Below, piece after piece: positions 9,491 through 17,483 of a DNA stretch of 64,000 nucleotides. The notes beneath the pieces are model-generated. The model had not been told where the DNA came from. It did not search any database and saw only the letters and a program-made list of their open reading frames with translations. Position 1 is the first letter of the stretch; each line of letters starts with the position of its first letter. The position numbers and the translations under genes are program-made. The stretch comes from Bombilactobacillus mellis (GTDB lineage: Bacteria; Bacillota; Bacilli; Lactobacillales; Lactobacillaceae), in NCBI RefSeq assembly GCF_000967245.1, contig NZ_KQ033878.1:462848-526847 (forward strand), read 5' to 3'.

Positions 9491-10549
9491 TTAACGTCGA
9501 TTATGTGAAGAATATCTTGAATTCCGGGGAGCATTAGGGGGTTGCTGACGAGTAGCATTTAGTTTTTTACTTTGACGACTTTGTGACCATAATCCCCAAA
9601 TAACGAACATAATTAGTAGTAATAAAGCAGCTGTAATCATAAGATATAAAACCGTTTTGTCAGACTGTAAGTTATTACAATTTTTATTCACAGCATCAGC
9701 CTGCTTTTGGGTAATCTGATAACTACCGGAAAACTTCCATTTAGTTTTACCACTACGCGCCGTACCTTGAGCCTGATAAATTCCAGGTTTAATTGGCAGA
9801 GATTGTTGATCAAAGGCTACAGGAACATTGGAATTGGGAGCTATTTTTTTATAAACTTGATCCGCATTAACAGGTTTAAAACCCAAATTAAATAACTCCA
9901 ATAATCCTTTACGTCTTAAAGTCATATGAACAGTGACATTTTTCATTAATCCAGGTTGATTATTGCTTAGATTGACATTAATAACCGGGGTATGATTAAC
10001 TGCTTGAGGCTTAATTCCGTCTAAGATTAAGACACCGCCTACTGCCTTGTTAGTTTCAGTAATCCAGACGGGCACTTTTAAACCACCATCATGCGGATGA
10101 TCCAGATCGTAAATGTAAAACCCGGCCATTATAAATCCCGGCAAACTTTCTGGCGGCGTCTTAATATTAAAAGACAATTCCTTAGTTTGATTCGTATTCA
10201 AAGTAACAACTTGAGCAGACACCATGTCCCGAAACGCCACTTTTAAACCATAGGTCCCGGATTTTATAATTTCTGAATAAATAATTTGCCCAGTCGGACT
10301 TGTAGAAGCATTGGTAGGCCGAATACGCAAACGAGCAGTACTAGGTCCAAAATTGGAAAATGACATTTTCACTGTATAAACGTGATTGGGTTGTGCAATA
10401 ATTTGAAATTTATCAGTTACATTAGGGTCATTTACAATTGGAGTAACTGTAATATCTTGAACATCAGCTTGGATATCCGTCAGACAAAACTGACCACTAA
10501 TAAAAGTTATCACAAAAGCAGCTAAAAGCATGAAGAATTTCTTTTTCAT
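9491..10549 (-). CDS. DUF916/DUF3324 WxL-interacting membrane protein (copy 5)
   Basis: 352-residue protein counted from the ATG at MKKKFF; upstream in-frame TTG codons near 10555 and 10561 are alternatives, because the AAGGAG lies 14 nt from the ATG. It has a signal peptide, a DUF916-type domain with ESLPGFIMAGFYIY, a DUF3324-type domain ending YQITQKQADAVN, and a transmembrane helix near 298-318. The cytoplasmic tail is unusually long, about 35 residues, rich in Arg, Asn and Pro (ending RNSRYSSHNRR). It has no WxL gene of its own immediately downstream. Confidence 0.86.
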   Translation of the reverse strand: MKKKFFMLLAAFVITFISGQFCLTDIQADVQDITVTPIVNDPNVTDKFQIIAQPNHVYTVKMSFSNFGPSTARLRIRPTNASTSPTGQIIYSEIIKSGTYGLKVAFRDMVSAQVVTLNTNQTKELSFNIKTPPESLPGFIMAGFYIYDLDHPHDGGLKVPVWITETNKAVGGVLILDGIKPQAVNHTPVINVNLSNNQPGLMKNVTVHMTLRRKGLLELFNLGFKPVNADQVYKKIAPNSNVPVAFDQQSLPIKPGIYQAQGTARSGKTKWKFSGSYQITQKQADAVNKNCNNLQSDKTVLYLMITAALLLLIMFVIWGLWSQSRQSKKLNATRQQPPNAPRNSRYSSHNRR

Positions 10550-10601
10550 AATCAATCTCAATTCTCCTTAACTATCACTATTGATGATAACATAATATCA
10601 C

Positions 10602-10631
10602 AAAAAAGGCAGACACTTTTCCTGTGTCTGC
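10602..10631 (-). terminator. Intrinsic terminator within the WxL locus
   Basis: Eight-bp arms GCAGACAC (10609-10616) and GTGTCTGC (10624-10631) are followed on the minus strand by six T. It splits copy 6 of the DUF916 genes from copy 5, so the locus is likely made as more than one transcript or with partial read-through. Confidence 0.88.
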
Positions 10632-10646
10632 GATATTTAACATAAT

Positions 10647-11714
10647 TTAATATTGATTATTCATTGGAGGTTGCTTTTTTTGTTGATTCCGCCGACCAAA
10701 GAAAATTCCTAATCCTAGAACCAAAATTAAGGCCAGTAGAGCAATTAAGATCCATAACCAGGTATAATTAGGTTTAATACCGGACAGCTTATTATACTTA
10801 GCAGCATCAGCATTAGAGATAGAAAAATCTTTATTAATAATCCAAGATTTAGTTTTATCAGCAGTGGTATATTTCATCCGGAGATGATAATCTCCCGCTT
10901 GTAAAGTTTTTTTACCCCAATCAATATAAAATTGATAATTAGAATTAGGAGCTACGGATTGCGGATTGCCACTGGTAGTTTTAACCTTGAACTTATGGTC
11001 ATCAGGCCGTCGTGTTACTGTGGCTTGCAAACTAAGATCTGGTAAAAAACCATCCACATAATTCTGTACATGGGCATTAACTCCCCGTGACTTCAGCGTT
11101 TTATCTGCTGTGGGAGAAACTCCTAAGATACGAAATTCAGGATTTTTCTTGTTTCCCTGTGCCTGGCGAACTTTTACCGGAAGACCCTGCGAATATTTAT
11201 TCTTAATCAAAGTTCCATTAGAGGTTAAAGATGTTTCAGCCTTTTGATGATAAGGAGAGACCGTAATCCCGCCCATCAAATATCCTGTGAATTTTTTAGT
11301 CGGAATAGTTATGTTAAAACCAACATTTTGCATAGAATTAGCCTTCACAGTTACAACTTGCTGAACAGGCTTAATATAATTTTTAAGATTAAGCTTTAAA
11401 CTAGAATCTGGTCTTCTCTTCTTAACATAATTATAAGAACCATCATCAGTAGTTCCTGCAGTATAAAAATGAACTTCATACTGTTGATCCTTAGAAGACT
11501 GATTGCTAATCGTTATACTAGCATTAACAGTCTGACCTGGGGAACCAAAAACATCAATTTGCCCGTTTTGAGCAATTTGATTATTACCATAGTTAACCTT
11601 CAATCCATAATTTGGTGAAGTAGCAAAGGCTGAACTACCGGTAAAAAATAATAACAAACTAAAAAAGGTAATCCAAAAAATAAAATTACATTTCTTCATA
11701 CTAGAAAGATGCAT
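10647..11714 (-). CDS. DUF916/DUF3324 WxL-interacting membrane protein (copy 6)
   Basis: 355-residue protein. I start it at MHLSSMKKCNF because AAGGAG lies 9 nt upstream of that ATG; the longer open frame runs through the promoter region. It has a signal peptide (ending SSAFATS), a DUF916-type domain with RRPDSSLKLN and KKFTGYLMGGITVS, a DUF3324-type domain ending FSISNADAAKYN, a transmembrane helix near 324-344 and a short Gln/Asn-rich tail. It is transcribed between two terminators, so it may be a single-gene unit. Its partner WxL protein is not obvious. Confidence 0.87.
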   Translation of the reverse strand: MHLSSMKKCNFIFWITFFSLLLFFTGSSAFATSPNYGLKVNYGNNQIAQNGQIDVFGSPGQTVNASITISNQSSKDQQYEVHFYTAGTTDDGSYNYVKKRRPDSSLKLNLKNYIKPVQQVVTVKANSMQNVGFNITIPTKKFTGYLMGGITVSPYHQKAETSLTSNGTLIKNKYSQGLPVKVRQAQGNKKNPEFRILGVSPTADKTLKSRGVNAHVQNYVDGFLPDLSLQATVTRRPDDHKFKVKTTSGNPQSVAPNSNYQFYIDWGKKTLQAGDYHLRMKYTTADKTKSWIINKDFSISNADAAKYNKLSGIKPNYTWLWILIALLALILVLGLGIFFGRRNQQKKQPPMNNQY

Positions 11715-11732
11715 TGATCTGAACTCCTTATT

Positions 11733-11755
11733 AGTGTTTATGTAAAGTAAACACT
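11733..11755. repeat. Inverted repeat upstream of DUF916 copy 6
   Basis: Perfect 8-bp arms AGTGTTTA and TAAACACT are separated by 7 nt, just upstream of the ribosome binding site at 11714. The position and symmetry suit an operator for a dimeric regulator. No regulator gene is adjacent. Confidence 0.5.
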
Positions 11756-11790
11756 GATTTTCAATCAGGTACAAAAAACAAATAAATAAT

Positions 11791-11835
11791 ACTAAAAATA
11801 AAACCACTACCTATTGTAGTGGTTTTATTTTTAGT
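11791..11835. terminator. Strong intrinsic terminator, 20-bp arms
   Basis: A perfect 20-bp inverted repeat with a 5-nt loop (arms 11791-11810 and 11816-11835; GC core CCACTAC, A/T-rich flanks) works in either direction. On the minus strand it ends the transcript of the WxL gene at 11908-12678. Confidence 0.92.
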
Positions 11836-11907
11836 AGTCAATACTTCTTAATTTAAAATAAGAAAATACAAACGAACGGAGCACAATACTAACTAACTTC
11901 ACGGATC

Positions 11908-12678
11908 CTAGGATGCAGCAACCTTAGCATTTAAAGTCCATGTCATAGTAGCATACCATTGACCCTCAGCAGCAGTTGGTGGTACATTCAACTTTACATC
12001 TTTACCAGTAAATGCCCATGTATGATTACCACCTGACGTCTTTGTACCTGTTGTTATAAGTGTACCGCTAGCTCCTTCTTGAATATTCCCAGGACTAGCT
12101 TCTAACGTATCAAATTTATTATTTTTGTTATATTGTTCTCGTAAACCAGCAGAACCTTTAACAAAGTCTAATGAAAACTTATCAGTGTCAGGTCTTGTTG
12201 TTGTGGTTGTACCATTGTGATTAAAGCCGCCCAATGCAAGAGTTAAAGAAAAACCCATACCATCCTGTGGAGTAGGATTAGTAGGAGTAGGTTTTTGACT
12301 GTGACGACTATCAAGAATAGTTAATAAGCCAGAATCACCGGCATCATTTGCGCCATGACCAGCATTTTGATAATTAACTAAATCAGCAGTATTACCAGCA
12401 ATAGCAGCACCAAAACCAAAATTAGGAACACTTTGTAAAATTAAATAACCATCAATAACATTGACACTAGCATCTGAAGTTGCTGTTACAGAACCAGAAT
12501 CAGAATTTTTGTCCTTGGATGTTGCTGCAGGCAACGAGGCACCTGATGATGGTGTTTGACTAACGCCATCATTAGTTACGGGATAACCAGTGGCCGCATT
12601 AGCAACTGCTGCTGGTGCTAATGTAGTCAATACCATTGTTGCCGTAGCAATTGAACTAAATAATTTACCCATTTTCAT
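11908..12678 (-). CDS. WxL-domain surface protein (locus copy 5, own transcript)
   Basis: 256-residue secreted protein with a signal peptide ending AVANAATG. It has the conserved SVPNFGFG motif near residue 85, a first WxL position with Phe in place of Trp (GFSLTLALGGF) and a canonical second motif MTWTLNAKVAAS. GGGGAGG lies 8 nt before the ATG. It has its own promoter (12728-12755) and terminator, so it can be expressed apart from the alternating array. Its N-terminal segment ATGYPVTNDG...SGSVTATSDASVNV resembles the adjacent small YPNTG protein. Confidence 0.88.
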   Translation of the reverse strand: MKMGKLFSSIATATMVLTTLAPAAVANAATGYPVTNDGVSQTPSSGASLPAATSKDKNSDSGSVTATSDASVNVIDGYLILQSVPNFGFGAAIAGNTADLVNYQNAGHGANDAGDSGLLTILDSRHSQKPTPTNPTPQDGMGFSLTLALGGFNHNGTTTTTRPDTDKFSLDFVKGSAGLREQYNKNNKFDTLEASPGNIQEGASGTLITTGTKTSGGNHTWAFTGKDVKLNVPPTAAEGQWYATMTWTLNAKVAAS

Positions 12679-12727
12679 GAATAATACCTCCCCAAAATAA
12701 TATCTAGATAAATAAATATCCGTCTTT

Positions 12728-12755
12728 ATGATATCACTGATAATAAAAACGTCAA
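12728..12755 (-). promoter_or_regulatory. Promoter of WxL copy 5
   Basis: Minus-strand -35 TTGACG (12750-12755) and -10 TATCAT (12728-12733) with a 16-nt spacer, 50 nt upstream of the start codon. Confidence 0.7.
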
Positions 12756-12763
12756 CCTACTTA

Positions 12764-13219
12764 TCACCGATTAAACTTAAAAAGTGACATTAACTTCTTG
12801 CGATAAACAACAATCAAGCCTAGCAACAAACTCCAACCTAACACTACAGCACCATAACTGTTTGCATCACCCGTATTCGGATAATTAGTATTCTCCACTA
12901 CGGTAACCGCTCCGGGTGTACTCATTTTAACTGGAGCATTACCCTTGTTATCAGTAGTGGACTTAACATTATCAGTTACTAAGACATTAGCATCCGATTT
13001 AGCAGTTGCCTGGCCTACATTACTGTTTTCTCCCTTATTAGCCGCAACGGGAAGAGCCTTACTAATCTCATTGCCACTGTAATCATAACCAGTACCCGCC
13101 CAAGTTAAAGTGGTATGAATACCGATTACAATGCCAATTACAACAAGCAGAGCAATAACCAATCCTGCTACTTTACCAAAAGTGAGTCGCTTGAAATTAC
13201 TATTTGTTTTATATTTCAT
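12764..13219 (-). CDS. Small double-anchored surface protein with LPxTG-like YPNTG motif
   Basis: 151 residues. A hydrophobic segment (about 17-40) near the basic N terminus may be a signal or anchor. A polar extracellular stretch follows, then YPNTG at 113-117, a hydrophobic helix (about 122-138) and a basic tail YRKKLMSLFKFNR. This is the layout of a sortase sorting signal, with Tyr in place of Leu. Residues 41-85 (AGTGYDYSG...LPVAANKGENSNVGQATAKSDANVLVTD) echo the mature N terminus of the next WxL protein. WxL loci often encode a small LPxTG-type protein, which supports this reading. No sortase gene is in the window. Confidence 0.72.
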   Translation of the reverse strand: MKYKTNSNFKRLTFGKVAGLVIALLVVIGIVIGIHTTLTWAGTGYDYSGNEISKALPVAANKGENSNVGQATAKSDANVLVTDNVKSTTDNKGNAPVKMSTPGAVTVVENTNYPNTGDANSYGAVVLGWSLLLGLIVVYRKKLMSLFKFNR

Positions 13220-13319
13220 TCAACGACCCCTCCCACTAAGTTAGAATTGAAGTAATGCACTATCTATAATATAGCACAACTTCACAAAAAAAACACAATT
13301 TTTCAAATAAAATTCATAA

Positions 13320-14819
13320 TTAAATAATATTTTGCCATAATTGCCAAATATGTTGCGCATCAAACTGCACTGCAGTTTGATATGATCCTTGGCAAAGATT
13401 TTCTTGTAAAGAAGAATCGCTCATAATTTTAATAATTTTTTGAGCTGCTTCTTCAGGAGCATCTTGCTGAATCAGATAACCATTACTACCGTCTTGAATA
13501 ATGTCACGCGGGCCGTAACGGCAATCATAAGCAACTAAAGGCACTCCATGACTGACAGCTTCTAAAAAAGTTAAGGGAAAACCCTCACTAATGGAAGTTA
13601 ATAACAAAAGGGCTGCTCGGTCATATTCGGCATTTAAATCTGATTTAACCCCACATAACTTTACCGCATGGCGTAAATTATTCACAGCAATTAACCCTTT
13701 AATCCGATCGTATTCTTTGATTTCTGTAATCCCGCCAAAAATATCCAAATGCGCCTGCGGAAGAGTCTTACGTACCAATTGTAAAATTTGAATAGCCTGG
13801 CTAAGCTGTTTTTCGCTTGAGATTCGTGCCACCATCATAATTCGGTAGCGATCACGGTGGGTCAACGGCACCTGGGGAATTTCAGTTTGTGCAAAACCAC
13901 CGGGAATGGCTCTGACTTTATCTCCCAAGTGAAAGCGCTGATTAATCTCGCTTTTTTCCGTTCGGGAAGGACAAATCAGAAAATCAAAAAGATCCGCATG
14001 CTCTAAGGCAAAACTATAGTTATAATTTAAACCGCCAGTTAGCGGATTGCCACGTGGATCTGATCCAAATTGATTATGGATATAGACTCCCTTCCGCGCT
14101 GCTGTCTGCATTCGACAGAGAGCTTCATTACATTCATAGCGATCAGAAATAAAGAGATTATTTTCTCCATAGTCTTGATTTAAATGATCAAAAAAGAAAG
14201 CCTGAAAATTTCGCAAATCTTGAAAATTATATTTATGACCTCGAAAATTTAATTTATACAAGGCCACATGTTTCTCATCTTTAAAAACCTGGGTACAGAA
14301 AGTTTTCCCCTGTGTATTTATAACCTCCTGTTTTTTTACATGTCCTTTCTGATCATAATAATATTTAGCTGATAAAAAGCCCCGGGTATCATAGGCTTCT
14401 CCATAATTAGGAGTTTTACTGCCCAATGGTGCAAAAGCCACAGACAGAACCTGCTTAGTGTCTGCCGAAGCTCTGACTAAAGCTTGACGTCCATCTGAAG
14501 TTGTGACTAAATACCCCAGCTCATCTTTCTCTTTTCCTAAAAAACGTGTTTGCAAATAATGATTTTTTTGACAATATTCGATAATTGTATTTTTTTGATA
14601 AAAATCATTCTCATTTTCGCCTAAGTAATCAAAAATATTAATAACATCTTGGACGTCGACACCAAACTTTCCCGGGCCGGCTGTCCAATTATTTCGATAA
14701 AAGGTAGTAACAATTTTGGCAGGTTGGTGATATTTTTGAAAAAGTCGTAAGCGCTTAATCTCGGAATGCTCAATACCTGAACTAGGATTAGATAAATCCA
14801 CATTAACAAAGAAATTCAT
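13320..14819 (-). CDS. GT4-type glycosyltransferase (TagE/GtfA-like)
   Basis: 499-residue cytoplasmic glycosyltransferase. The C-terminal half has the GT-B retaining signature: RIMMVARISSEKQLSQAI (about 330-347) and the EX7E-like SEGFPLTFLEAVSHGVPLVAYDCRYGPRD near 415. The N-terminal half (VDLSNPSSGIEHSEIKRLRLFQ) matches the general style of TagE wall-teichoic-acid glucosyltransferases and accessory-Sec GtfA enzymes that modify surface proteins. The acceptor cannot be chosen from sequence. I prefer ATG at 14819 over the GTG one codon upstream; both suit the AAGGAG. Its position next to the WxL locus suggests surface decoration, which is inference. Confidence 0.78.
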   Translation of the reverse strand: MNFFVNVDLSNPSSGIEHSEIKRLRLFQKYHQPAKIVTTFYRNNWTAGPGKFGVDVQDVINIFDYLGENENDFYQKNTIIEYCQKNHYLQTRFLGKEKDELGYLVTTSDGRQALVRASADTKQVLSVAFAPLGSKTPNYGEAYDTRGFLSAKYYYDQKGHVKKQEVINTQGKTFCTQVFKDEKHVALYKLNFRGHKYNFQDLRNFQAFFFDHLNQDYGENNLFISDRYECNEALCRMQTAARKGVYIHNQFGSDPRGNPLTGGLNYNYSFALEHADLFDFLICPSRTEKSEINQRFHLGDKVRAIPGGFAQTEIPQVPLTHRDRYRIMMVARISSEKQLSQAIQILQLVRKTLPQAHLDIFGGITEIKEYDRIKGLIAVNNLRHAVKLCGVKSDLNAEYDRAALLLLTSISEGFPLTFLEAVSHGVPLVAYDCRYGPRDIIQDGSNGYLIQQDAPEEAAQKIIKIMSDSSLQENLCQGSYQTAVQFDAQHIWQLWQNII

Positions 14820-14841
14820 CACAATAGCTCCTTTATCTCAA

Positions 14842-14869
14842 ATTATAGCAAATATTACAATGACTACAA
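14842..14869 (-). promoter_or_regulatory. Promoter of the glycosyltransferase gene
   Basis: Minus-strand -35 TTGTAG (14864-14869) and -10 TATAAT (14842-14847) with a 16-nt spacer, followed by AAGGAG and the start codon. Confidence 0.65.
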
Positions 14870-14925
14870 GCAGCGCACCATACTTTCTTTAAAGAATCCA
14901 GTATAATAGAATTGAGGTGATAAAA

Positions 14926-15417
14926 ATGAAAATTACGCGACTAGGAAAGGAATTTGCAACTTTAACGGCTGTTCCCGAAGTGGGAGATCAATTCCCAGAA
15001 TTTACAGTTAAAAATAGCAACGGTCAAACAGTGCAATTGTCTGATCTCTTGACTAAAACTTTACTTATTAGTGTGGTACCCGATATTAATACCAGCGTCT
15101 GCAGTTTACAAACAAAAAAATTTAATGAAGAAGTTGATCAATATGGGGATATTAATTTTGTAACTATTTCCACTAATACCCCTAGCCAACAGTCTCAGTG
15201 GTGTGCAGCCCAAAATGTTAAAAAAATGCAGCTGTTATCAGATCAGGAACAAAACTTTGGTAAAGCAACTCATTTACTGATGAGTGATTCTGGACTCTTG
15301 GCCCGTTCTGTCTGGGTAATTAATAGCCAAGGACAAATTATTTATCGAGAAATTGTTGGCGAAATGACTAATGAACCGAATTATAATCAAGTTCTCGATC
15401 AACTTAATCAGAATTAA
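14926..15417 (+). CDS. tpx: Thiol peroxidase (Tpx, atypical 2-Cys peroxiredoxin)
   Basis: 163-residue thioredoxin-fold peroxidase that reduces hydrogen and alkyl peroxides with thioredoxin. The peroxidatic Cys is in NTSVCSLQTKKF and the resolving Cys in SQWCAAQNVKKMQLLSD, the normal Tpx spacing. GAGGTGA sits 5 nt before the ATG at 14926; an in-frame GTG three codons earlier overlaps that site and is rejected. A TATAAT box lies at 14902-14907. It is a single gene ending at a bidirectional terminator, plausible for an organism that tolerates oxygen without relying on catalase. Confidence 0.93.
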   Translation: MKITRLGKEFATLTAVPEVGDQFPEFTVKNSNGQTVQLSDLLTKTLLISVVPDINTSVCSLQTKKFNEEVDQYGDINFVTISTNTPSQQSQWCAAQNVKKMQLLSDQEQNFGKATHLLMSDSGLLARSVWVINSQGQIIYREIVGEMTNEPNYNQVLDQLNQN

Positions 15418-15438
15418 AATCACCCTATAGGAACCAAT

Positions 15439-15476
15439 AAAAAAGCTGTGACTAAAAAAGAAGTCACGGCTTTTTT
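15439..15476. terminator. Bidirectional terminator between tpx and the flavin reductase gene
   Basis: Fifteen-nt complementary arms (core GCTGTGACT and AGTCACGGC, one G-T pair) are flanked by A and T runs on both sides. It serves tpx on the plus strand and overlaps the stop codon of the convergent minus-strand gene. Confidence 0.88.
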
Positions 15477-16236
15477 AACGCCGGCGATGTTTGACAAAAG
15501 TCACAAAATGTAACAAACAGGCTAATAAAACAAAGAAAATAATCGTAAAACTCAAATAATTCCACCAAAAATTAGTCAAAGGTAGAAATTTTCCCAAAAA
15601 TAATTGCAAAGTCATAGTCACTAAAGCCATCAAAGCAATCATTAAAAATAACTGCACATAGCGCTTCACTGTTGCATCATCCTTTCTCACATAGGTAGAA
15701 AGCTTAGCTCCATAACGGGCACATAATTGCTGCTTGGCCCGCGGCAATCGTGATAAGTGCAAAGTATTAGGGCAAACAATCTCACCCACCTTAATTACTC
15801 CAGCCGCACTCATTACTCGATCCATAGTTTTAAAAGTCTCATCCGTCACTCCTGTTAACCAATTTTCCAATGTGCTGGCGTAACAATCAGTAATTGTCAA
15901 ATAATGTTTATTTTTAAAGGGACCGGGAATAGTGTCACCGTTCTTTTTAAAATATACTAATTCGGGCCGCAAACAATCGAGAAATTTTTTCATAATACCA
16001 GATAATTCCCGCCAATAAGTCGGAGCCGCTAAAACCCAGACATCACTGGCAGCTAATTTATTGACCAAGAATTGTAAATCATTGTTTGTATGGACATCAC
16101 GCGGATGAATTTCATAATCTTCTAAAAAAATAGTTTCTGTTTCGATCGTAGCATCCACATGATCTAAAACCTGTTGGAGCATTTGTGCAGTTACACCTTG
16201 TCGACTTTGAGAGCCGAGAATTCCTAAAATTTTCAT
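15475..16236 (-). CDS. NAD(P)H-dependent FMN reductase-like protein with C-terminal membrane anchor
   Basis: 253 residues. The N-terminal 180 form a flavodoxin-like fold: MKILGILGSQSRQGVTAQML (phosphate loop), WVLAAPTYWRELSGIMKKFLDCL and KHYLTITDCYAS, typical of NAD(P)H-dependent FMN reductases. The C terminus adds two hydrophobic helices (about 198-218 and 224-246) and ends in a basic tail, so the enzyme is probably tethered to the membrane. It overlaps the upstream MFS gene by 4 nt (ATGA), indicating translational coupling. The substrate is unknown; a quinone or drug linked to the transporter is a guess. Confidence 0.75.
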   Translation of the reverse strand: MKILGILGSQSRQGVTAQMLQQVLDHVDATIETETIFLEDYEIHPRDVHTNNDLQFLVNKLAASDVWVLAAPTYWRELSGIMKKFLDCLRPELVYFKKNGDTIPGPFKNKHYLTITDCYASTLENWLTGVTDETFKTMDRVMSAAGVIKVGEIVCPNTLHLSRLPRAKQQLCARYGAKLSTYVRKDDATVKRYVQLFLMIALMALVTMTLQLFLGKFLPLTNFWWNYLSFTIIFFVLLACLLHFVTFVKHRRR

Positions 16237-17408
16237 AATGACTGTACTTTCTTATAATGTAAATTATTTAAATAATTTAAAATTGTTACTATTAACATCG
16301 CAATCCCAGCTATAATAAACAATACTCGAAAAGAAGAATGATCAATAATAAAACCTCCAAATAATGGACCTAAAGCGCGTCCTATCGATGAAAAGCCGCT
16401 GACTAATCCTTGATTACGGCCCTTGATTTGCGGCGCAGACCAATTATCAATAATTACCGGCACACTAGGTACATAAATTGCTTCCCCAATCGTTAATAAA
16501 ATCATCCCCAAATAAATATAAATGACTTGATGACTGGCAACCGTTATAAAATAAGAAATAGCCAAAAAACTCAAGCCAACATTTACTCGATCAAATAAAT
16601 TAGCGATCATCTTGGGAAAACGAGTTAACAAACTTTGCACAATAATAATCACTGCTCCGTTTAAGGCCCATAAAATACTATAAACCCGCAACTTAAAGCC
16701 CATATCTAACAGATAAACTGAGAAATTGCTCTCCCACTGGGAATACATCATCCAGACAACAACCAAGGTCAAAAAAGATACGGTAAATAACGAAGGAGCG
16801 GGACCTTTTTGCTGGCGCCGCTCAATTTTAGCCCGCGAAACCGGTCTGTCCGGATATTTTACTCGCTGGCGGGGAAAAAAGCATAAGAGCATTATCAGCG
16901 AAAACGCATAAATACCAGTTGCAAAAATAAAAATTGGTGCAATGGATTTTTGAAAAATTTCACTAATTATCATTGTTCCCACTACCAAGCCGACATTTAA
17001 AACCAAATAGATCTTATTAAATACTTGGGTAGTAGATTGCCCCGAAATCAGCGTTCCATAAACGTTAATTGCCGTTGTCAGCCAGCCGGAAGTAAAACCG
17101 AAAATAGTCAAAATAATCGGATAAGCCGGCCAGCCATCTAGCCAAATTCCTACCAAACAAATCAATACACATGAAATCATGCCCGTTATAGTTAACAGAA
17201 ATTGATTATACCGATCGTATAATTTTCCCATTAAGACGGAGCCTACAACATTAGCTACTGAAAAGCAAAATAAAGCAGTTCCCGTCACGGTTAAAGATTT
17301 ATGTAAGATAGTATTCAAATAAATGGTAGCTAGTGGCCACATCATACTATAGGCAGTTTCGTTCAAAAAGGCGACGATCATTAACGGCCGTAAACGCACT
17401 CGCTTCAT
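16233..17408 (-). CDS. MFS transporter, DHA1-like
   Basis: 391 residues with about 12 hydrophobic helices and the MFS loop signature GKLYDRYNQF after helix 2. C-terminal-half features include GRNQGLVSGFSSIGRALGPLFGGFI, typical of drug/H+ antiporters. GGAGG lies 5 nt before the ATG at 17408; a start four codons earlier is less likely. It is coupled to the downstream flavin reductase-like gene. The substrate cannot be inferred. Confidence 0.85.
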   Translation of the reverse strand: MKRVRLRPLMIVAFLNETAYSMMWPLATIYLNTILHKSLTVTGTALFCFSVANVVGSVLMGKLYDRYNQFLLTITGMISCVLICLVGIWLDGWPAYPIILTIFGFTSGWLTTAINVYGTLISGQSTTQVFNKIYLVLNVGLVVGTMIISEIFQKSIAPIFIFATGIYAFSLIMLLCFFPRQRVKYPDRPVSRAKIERRQQKGPAPSLFTVSFLTLVVVWMMYSQWESNFSVYLLDMGFKLRVYSILWALNGAVIIIVQSLLTRFPKMIANLFDRVNVGLSFLAISYFITVASHQVIYIYLGMILLTIGEAIYVPSVPVIIDNWSAPQIKGRNQGLVSGFSSIGRALGPLFGGFIIDHSSFRVLFIIAGIAMLIVTILNYLNNLHYKKVQSL

Positions 17409-17483
17409 ACTTTCCTCCATAAAAAATTTTTACTATAATTAGTTAATAATATCATAACGCAAACTCTGAAAGGAGCGCAAAAC

